Translations under genes and position numbers: made by a program
Assembly: GCA_037783415.1 (NCBI GenBank)
Contig: JAZGTN010000009.1
Coordinates: forward strand, 4,030,001 to 4,094,000
Length of the DNA: 64,000 nucleotides
Source: Leptasterias polaris
Taxonomy: Eukaryota; Echinodermata; Asteroidea; Forcipulatida; Asteriidae
Direction of reading: 5' to 3'
Shown here: in pieces, positions 63,101 through 64,000 of the stretch
Numbering within the stretch: position 1 is the stretch's first letter
Layout of the letters: every line of letters begins with the position of its first letter
The notes under the pieces: generated by a model
What the model was told of the DNA's origin: nothing
Databases searched by the model: none
Seen by the model: the letters and a program-made list of their open reading frames with translations, nothing else

Positions 63101-64000
63101 ACATTGTTTTGGAAATATTAAAAGTAATTTCTTGTTCTTGCAGATTGTGGTCAAACCTGCCTGAATGGAGGAACACTTGATGAAGTAAGCTGCAGTTGTA
63201 CATGCGACCAATACTGGGGCACTGATAACTGTTCTGGTAAGTGAATATTGCAAAGTTTGATACAGTTAGTACCATAATTTGAAAGTTGACAATAATTCTG
63301 AATTCCTTGTTTTGAATCTTGCTTTGTTTGATCAAACCTGCCTGAAAGGGGGAGCATTACATGATAGCAGAGATGTGTTAAAGACATTGTTTTGGAAATA
63401 TTAAAACTAATTTCTTGTTCTTGCAGATTGTGGTCTAACCTGCCTGAATGGAGGAACACTTGATGAAGTAAGCTGCCGTTGTACATGCGACCAATACTGG
63501 GGCACTGATAACTGTTCTGGTAAGTGAATATTGCAAAGTTTGATACAGTTAGTACCATAATTTGAAAGTTGACAATAATTCTGAATTCCTTGTTTTGAAT
63601 CTTGCTTTGTTTGATCAAACCTGTCTGAAAGGGGGAGCATTACATGATAGCAGAGATGTTTTAAAGACATTGTTTTGGAAATATTAAAAGTAATTTCTTG
63701 TTCTTGCAGATTGTGGTCTAACCTGCCTGAATGGAGGAACACTTGATGAAGTAAGCTGCAGTTGTACATGCGACCAATACTGGGGCACTGATAACTGTTC
63801 TGGTAAGTGAGTTTAGAAAAGTTTGATACAGTTAGTACCATAATTTGAAAGTTGACAATAATTCTGAATTCCTTGTTTTGAATCTTGCTTTGTTTGATCG
63901 AACCTGCCTGAAAGAGGGAGCATTACATGATAGCAGAGATGTTTTAAAGACATTGTTTTGGAATTATTAAAAGTAATTTCATGTTCTTGCAGATTGTGGT
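66..64000 (+). CDS. Giant gene of tandem 93-nt EGF-like exons (internal part)
   Basis: I count 212 complete exons plus a partial one at 63993..64000. Each is 93 nt and starts directly after an AG acceptor at ATTGTGG or a close variant. Each ends in ACTGTTCTG before GTAAGT. The first two bases complete an Asp codon begun by the last G of the previous exon, so all introns are phase 1 and the frame runs through every exon without a stop. The 31-residue product has six Cys at residues 2, 6, 17, 19, 21 and 30, with LNGG at 7-10 and YWG at 24-26. This resembles the EGF-like modules that follow astacin protease domains more than classic EGF, because Cys3 lies only two residues before Cys4. Only two residues (Ser-Asp) separate Cys6 from the next Cys1. 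No signal peptide, membrane segment or other domain lies in the window, so the parent protein is unknown. An extracellular structural, mucus, matrix or adhesive polymer is an inference. Confidence 0.85.
107..112 (+). promoter_or_regulatory. Cryptic 5' splice site inside type A exons
   Basis: GTAAGC follows GAA inside the exon. If used, the exon would lose its last 52 nt, and joining to the next exon start would read ATT GTG GTC TAA, an immediate stop. Type B (CAAAGC) and type C (GGAAGC) exons lack it. Whether it is used is unknown. Confidence 0.4.
159..348 (+). other. Representative long intron (190 bp) after a type A exon
   Basis: This is a minimal phase-1 intron. The donor is GTAAGTG and the acceptor TTCTTGCAG with a modest pyrimidine tract. 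Its sequence is almost as similar between copies as the exons are. Other intron lengths seen are 180, 181, 183, 189, 191 and 193 bp, from small indels. It contains an exon relic (annotated separately). Confidence 0.8.
239..326 (+). pseudogene. Exon relic inside the long intron class
   Basis: Positions 239..280 align without gaps to 58..99, the acceptor and start of the first exon, with 31 of 42 bases identical. Where the live exon has the AG acceptor the relic has TT (245..246). In the exon's frame, 249..326 reads FDQTCLKGGALHDSRD and onward to a TAA. The live exon reads TCLNGGTLDEVSC. The first Cys has become Phe, the second is kept, and the second half has no counterpart. The relic is repeated in every intron of this class. 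Confidence 0.7.
612..616 (+). promoter_or_regulatory. Candidate branch point CTAAT
   Basis: CTAAT fits the animal branch-point consensus yTnAy. Its likely branch A (615) lies 17 nt before the exon at 632. Many other introns carry GTAAT at this position, which fits less well. The two forms alternate between exons and mark recombination between units. Confidence 0.4.
632..724 (+). CDS. Representative type B exon (LDEQS / GSENC)
   Basis: This is the main type B form, with about 31 copies. It differs from type A at Val15 to Gln, Thr27 to Ser and Asp28 to Glu. The following intron is usually of the shorter family, with GTTTAGTTAGTATTATAA and GTGCGATCCAAC. The acceptor belongs to the TTCTTGCAG family, with CTAAT 17 nt upstream. 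Confidence 0.85.
819..872 (+). pseudogene. Exon relic inside the short intron class
   Basis: In the exon's frame this reads CDPTCLNGVALLLSEMS and then TAA. It keeps Cys1, Cys2 and the Asn-Gly of the EGF repeat, with TGCCTGAATGG identical to the exon. No AG acceptor lies at the matching position. Some copies have one more G, which restores NGG but changes the downstream frame. Others have ACCG inserted. It is homologous to the relic in the long introns, so the relic predates the split of the two intron families. Confidence 0.7.
905..997 (+). CDS. Representative type C exon (LNC / LEEGS / GTDNC)
   Basis: This class has about 51 copies. Residue 5 is Asn instead of Thr and residues 13-15 are Glu-Glu-Gly. 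Its acceptor is TTCCTGCAG. The upstream intron end is of a different family (AGACAATAGAAACATGC), so exon type and intron type usually travel together. Confidence 0.85.
1188..1280 (+). CDS. Hybrid A/C exon with weakened donor
   Basis: This exon is unique in the window. Its start is type A (LTC), its middle is type C (LEEGS), and it reads Trp-Val-Thr-Asp-Asn instead of Trp-Gly. Its donor is GTAATTGAG rather than GTAAGTGAG, losing the conserved G at intron position +5. The acceptor tract (TTTTTGCAG) also differs from its neighbours. It looks like a conversion product and may be skipped. Skipping would keep the frame. Confidence 0.75.
2036..2128 (+). CDS. Representative exon, LTC / LDEQS / GSDNC form of type B
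   Basis: About 22 copies of this form occur. In this copy and many others the donor is GTAAGTTAATTT, with T rather than G at intron position +6, and the following intron carries GATAGAGTTTAG instead of GATACAGTTTAG. Confidence 0.8.
3149..3241 (+). CDS. Representative exon, LNC / LDEQS / GSDNC form of type B
   Basis: This form has a type C-like beginning (Asn5, acceptor TTCCTGCAG) joined to a type B middle and end. About 15 copies occur, mostly as the third member of the four-exon order A-B-B(LNC)-C that gives a 1,112-bp period. The exon at 12144 is a variant with GSENC. Confidence 0.8.
7235..7238. repeat. Target-site duplication, left copy (CTTG)
   Basis: CTTG directly precedes the left LTR and recurs at 11750..11753 directly after the right LTR. 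Removing the element and one copy restores the intron reading ATTCCTTG-TTTTGAATC and the normal 283-bp exon spacing. Confidence 0.85.
7239..7795 (-). repeat. LTR, left copy (3' LTR of the element)
   Basis: This copy is 557 bp and begins TGTAGAGACACGG and ends GGGATCCCTACA on the + strand, with short inverted termini TGTAG/CTACA. The only difference I found from the right copy is G at 7585 against T at 11539. On the minus strand a possible ATTAAA polyadenylation signal lies at 7369..7374. A 10-bp perfect hairpin sits at 7624..7647. Confidence 0.85.
7624..7647. other. Perfect 10-bp hairpin inside the LTR
   Basis: The arms are GGAGCATGGC and GCCATGCTCC around the loop CAGA. The same structure lies at 11578..11601 in the other LTR. 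A stable stem of this kind could act in the LTR transcript, for example in packaging or polyadenylation, but no role is shown. Confidence 0.7.
7796..9694. other. Element interior without recognisable genes
   Basis: About 1.9 kb of AT-rich sequence between the left LTR and the minus-strand ORF. I see no retroelement domain, tRNA or EGF exon. On the minus strand the bases next to the LTR (AAAGTAGGGAACC) are partly purine-rich and could be a weak polypurine tract. Short open frames here, such as 8033..8266 on the minus strand and 9269..9451 on the plus strand, look accidental. Confidence 0.6.
9695..10297 (-). CDS. Hypothetical 200-aa ORF carried by the LTR element
   Basis: This is the only sizeable ORF in the element, and it lies in the element's own orientation. 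I start it at the ATG ending at 10297, which has an A at -3. The frame is open 20 codons further upstream only through a TTG. The first ~110 residues after the start are acidic and hydrophilic (MSLPDSILKSN, then ENDEDACPNN). Residues ~160-190 are hydrophobic and could be one or two membrane segments or read-through into intron. I recognise no gag, protease, reverse transcriptase, integrase or envelope motif. It may be a degenerate gag, a captured host exon, or chance. The stop is TAA at 9695..9697. Confidence 0.35.
   Translation of the reverse strand: MSLPDSILKSNSELAKTLVSAVTAFACENDEDACPNNTNVVDSIKAALDARLFTIFKCFEDLNADSISINKLQSPDPITFSHSVEVVDTIFEEAEPLVFDQISVGTAAVYNVEVAGDVFISPSVSVFCDSHHAVSKGLSVFSSHSFGLPNGKAKEKVGKSPLYLGIVIYFHLCIPVLAVAVTIGRPTVYFILGLWPNAIT
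10298..11070. other. Element interior, 5' side, without recognisable genes
   Basis: About 0.77 kb between the ORF and the primer-binding region. In the element's orientation it would be 5' leader. I see no coding feature. Short plus-strand frames at 10128..10367 and 10908..11108 run against the element's orientation and are probably chance. Confidence 0.55.
11071..11112 (-). repeat. Second copy of the primer-binding site with LTR edge, forming a hairpin
   Basis: 11071..11088 is an exact copy of the primer-binding site at 11173..11190, and it is followed by TT and TGTAGAG, the first seven bases of the LTR, before diverging. The similarity continues about 16 bp upstream (AATGGCGAA-ACTC). The copies lie 102 bp apart. 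In addition, GGCGTAGACAG at 11102..11112 is nearly the reverse complement of CTGTCTACGACGCC at 11074..11087, so the region can fold back. It looks like an aberrant reverse-transcription product. Confidence 0.6.
11173..11190 (-). promoter_or_regulatory. Primer-binding site of the LTR element
   Basis: Read on the minus strand, TGGCGTCGTAGACAGGAT begins two bases after the LTR. TGG matches the CCA end of a tRNA, and the run TGGCG...CAGGAT is what serine-type tRNA 3' ends would give. The exact tRNA cannot be assigned here. The site fixes the element's orientation. Confidence 0.65.
11193..11749 (-). repeat. LTR, right copy (5' LTR of the element)
   Basis: This copy is 557 bp, the same length as the left LTR and identical to it apart from one base as far as I could compare. 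It should contain the element's promoter, but I could not define a convincing TATA box. Confidence 0.85.
11750..11753. repeat. Target-site duplication, right copy (CTTG)
   Basis: This is the second copy of the 4-bp duplication. It is followed by TTTTGAATC, the interrupted intron. Confidence 0.85.
11871..14747 (+). repeat. Exon block 2: 11 EGF exons after the insertion
   Basis: Exon starts (each 93 nt): 11871, 12144, 12430, 12704, 12987, 13270, 13543, 13816, 14099, 14382, 14655. From 12987 the order A-B-B(LNC)-C repeats with a 1,112-bp period. The exon at 12144 combines LNC with GSENC, a combination I saw once. Confidence 0.85.
14928..20609 (+). repeat. Exon block 3: first copy of the 5,862-bp, 21-exon block
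   Basis: Exon starts: 14928, 15211, 15494, 15767, 16053, 16327, 16610, 16893, 17166, 17439, 17722, 18005, 18278, 18551, 18835, 19118, 19391, 19677, 19951, 20234, 20517. Inside it, A-B-B-C groups alternate with A-B-C-B-C groups, so a 3,624-bp order also appears (16327 to 19951). A private extra A before the exon at 18835 (spacing 284) recurs in the next block. Confidence 0.85.
20790..26471 (+). repeat. Exon block 4: second copy of the 5,862-bp block
   Basis: Exon starts: 20790, 21073, 21356, 21629, 21915, 22189, 22472, 22755, 23028, 23301, 23584, 23867, 24140, 24413, 24697, 24980, 25253, 25539, 25813, 26096, 26379. Each is exactly 5,862 bp after its partner in block 3, including the 284-bp spacing before 24697. 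The match ends before the exon at 26652, where type C is replaced by a type B form. Confidence 0.85.
26652..30942 (+). repeat. Exon block 5: 842-bp and 559-bp sub-repeats
   Basis: Exon starts: 26652, 26925, 27211, 27485, 27768, 28051, 28324, 28607, 28890, 29166, 29449, 29732, 30008, 30291, 30567, 30850. From 27768 the triplet A-B(GSDN)-C repeats three times with periods of 839 and 842 bp. The pair B-C then repeats at 559 bp. A 3-bp intron insertion (GGGACCGTAGC) first appears before the exon at 29166 and is carried on into later blocks. Confidence 0.85.
32258..32350 (+). CDS. WVSDN variant of type B exon
   Basis: The conserved Gly after Trp25 is Val (GGC to GTC). Six copies exist, at 32258, 33100, 33942, 37850, 38692 and 42600. 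Each is followed directly by an EEGIC-type exon. The Gly in YWG normally sits before Cys6 in EGF modules, so the change could alter the turn. Confidence 0.8.
32534..32626 (+). CDS. EEGIC variant of type C exon
   Basis: Ser16 before Cys3 is Ile (AGC to ATC), and the CTA codon at residue 4 is CTC. Copies lie at 32534, 33376, 34218, 38126, 38968 and 42876, always after a WVSDN exon. The upstream intron has a 3-bp longer insertion (GGGACCGTAGC) and AAACATGATTC in place of AAACATGCTTC. Confidence 0.8.
33100..37659 (+). repeat. Exon block 7: first copy of the 4,750-bp, 17-exon block
   Basis: Exon starts: 33100, 33376, 33659, 33942, 34218, 34501, 34784, 35060, 35343, 35616, 35889, 36172, 36455, 36728, 37011, 37284, 37567. 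Private markers are the CICTC exon (35060), the GGGGTAGTG synonymous change (35343), TTGTACCTGCAG before 37284 and ACGTGCCTG after 35981. Confidence 0.85.
35060..35152 (+). CDS. CICTC variant of type C exon
   Basis: Ser18, between Cys3 and Cys4, is Ile (AGT to ATT). The only other copy is at 39810..39902, exactly 4,750 bp downstream, so this private substitution marks the block duplication. Confidence 0.8.
37850..42409 (+). repeat. Exon block 8: second copy of the 4,750-bp block
   Basis: Exon starts: 37850, 38126, 38409, 38692, 38968, 39251, 39534, 39810, 40093, 40366, 40639, 40922, 41205, 41478, 41761, 42034, 42317. All private markers of block 7 recur at +4,750. The exons at 42600 and 42876 begin a third copy, which then breaks off. 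Confidence 0.85.
42600..46586 (+). repeat. Exon block 9: four-exon order with 1,112-bp period
   Basis: Exon starts: 42600, 42876, 43158, 43441, 43714, 43987, 44270, 44553, 44826, 45099, 45382, 45665, 45938, 46211, 46494. Three A-B-B(LNC)-C groups follow the truncated third copy of the 4,750-bp block. A one-base deletion (CCTGAAGGGGG) lies at the junction before 43158. Confidence 0.85.
46780..48561 (+). repeat. Exon block 10: first copy of the 1,975-bp block
   Basis: Exon starts: 46780, 47063, 47346, 47619, 47903, 48186, 48469. Private markers are GATACCAGAG at about 46997 and an extra A before 47903. Both recur 1,975 bp later. Confidence 0.85.
48755..50253 (+). repeat. Exon block 11: second copy of the 1,975-bp block
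   Basis: Exon starts: 48755, 49038, 49321, 49594, 49878, 50161. It matches block 10 for six exons. The seventh position is type A instead of type B. Confidence 0.85.
50444..56194 (+). repeat. Exon block 12: pure run of type A exons
   Basis: Exon starts: 50444, 50727, 51009, 51292, 51575, 51858, 52141, 52424, 52707, 52990, 53273, 53556, 53839, 54122, 54404, 54687, 54970, 55253, 55536, 55819, 56102. With 49878 and 50161 this makes 23 type A exons in a row at 283 bp, apart from one-base deletions (AAAGGGGAGC) before 51009 and 54404. The markers GGAAATCCTAAAAC and AATTTCATGTTC recur at +3,112 bp. Confidence 0.85.
54687..54779 (+). CDS. Type A exon with EVIC substitution
   Basis: Ser16 is Ile (AGC to ATC). 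This is the only type A exon in which I saw the change, so it postdates the latest spread of this unit. The same base change defines the EEGIC variant of type C. Confidence 0.75.
63144..63236 (+). CDS. Type A exon with GQTC substitution
   Basis: Leu4 is Gln (CTA to CAA). The exon is otherwise type A. It lies in the last kilobase of the window, next to another singly substituted exon. Confidence 0.75.
63427..63519 (+). CDS. Type A exon with CRC substitution (only basic residue)
   Basis: Ser18 is Arg (AGT to CGT), giving Cys-Arg-Cys-Thr-Cys. In my reading it is the only Lys, Arg or His codon among all 212 complete exons. Confidence 0.75.

Larger units (their letters stand above)
56385..64000 (+). 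repeat. Exon block 13: B-C-A(n) cassettes to the window edge
   Basis: Exon starts: 56385, 56658, 56941, 57224, 57506, 57789, 58072, 58355, 58628, 58911, 59194, 59477, 59759, 60042, 60325, 60608, 60881, 61164, 61447, 61729, 62012, 62295, 62578, 62861, 63144, 63427, 63710, and 63993 (partial, cut by the window). Each cassette is one GSENC exon, one type C exon and five or more type A exons, repeating at 1,970 and 2,253 bp. The cassette starting at 58355 has one extra exon, from a recombinant at 58628/58911. Confidence 0.85.

Noticed and set aside
169..63841. Hundreds of overlapping minus-strand reading frames of 60-260 codons, repeated along the array
   Set aside because: They run antisense across exons, introns and relics of the EGF units and often start at non-ATG codons. 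The + strand has splice signals, constant phase and a recognisable domain, so these are by-products of a stop-poor repeat read backwards.
66..64000. CRISPR array or simple satellite DNA
   Set aside because: The period is 273-286 bp with conserved splice sites, open codons and an EGF motif. This is not a short repeat with unique spacers, nor a repeat without coding structure.
66..64000. Dscam-like mutually exclusive exon cluster
   Set aside because: Exons are nearly identical rather than alternatives of one domain, all are phase 1-1 so joint inclusion keeps the frame, and I saw no docking/selector element. Constitutive serial inclusion is simpler.

Overview
The window comes from an animal (metazoan) nuclear genome and is almost entirely the inside of one enormous intron-rich gene on the + strand. 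I read 212 complete exons and one cut off by the right edge (63993..64000). Each complete exon is exactly 93 nt, lies between a (T)TC(T/C)TGCAG acceptor and a CTG|GTAAGTG-type donor, and is phase 1-1. Each therefore adds 31 codons to a continuous reading frame, and no exon contains a stop. Every exon encodes one complete small EGF-like domain with six cysteines (C-x3-C-x10-C-x-C-x-C-x8-C, with NGG after the second Cys). The introns are only about 180-193 bp, so units repeat every 273-286 bp. Neither end of the gene is in the window. If every exon is used, this segment alone encodes about 6,570 residues (roughly 0.7 MDa) of secreted or extracellular, cysteine-rich, strongly acidic polymer. No residue in it is basic except a single Arg.

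Layout. 66..7165: 26 mixed exons. 7239..11749: a 4,511-bp LTR retroelement inserted antisense in one intron, with 557-bp LTRs that differ at one site and a 4-bp target duplication (CTTG). It has no recognisable gag or pol and carries one unexplained 200-codon minus-strand ORF. 11871..14747: mixed exons in a four-exon order. 14.9-26.6 kb: two tandem copies of a 5,862-bp, 21-exon block. 26652..30942: three-exon (842-bp) and two-exon (559-bp) sub-repeats. 33.1-42.4 kb: two copies of a 4,750-bp, 17-exon block plus the start of a third. 42600..46586: a four-exon (1,112-bp) order. 46.8-50.2 kb: two copies of a 1,975-bp block. 50444..56194: a pure run of one exon type. 56385..64000: cassettes of one type-B, one type-C and several type-A exons.

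Exon classes, counted by eye: type A (LDEVS...GTDNC) 86; type C (LEEGS...GTDNC) 51; type B in four forms (LDEQS with GSENC or GSDNC, LNC or LTC start, and a WVSDN form) 74; one A/C hybrid. Introns are nearly as similar between copies as exons are, which points to recent unequal crossing-over and gene conversion. Yet exon length never varies while intron length does. Each intron also carries a decayed, acceptor-less copy of the first half of an EGF exon, so today's unit seems to descend from a two-exon unit. The species cannot be fixed from the sequence. A marine invertebrate is a guess, based on AT-rich introns and acatgta-like motifs in the insertion. Near-identical blocks of this kind are also where assemblies fail, so copy numbers need long-read support.
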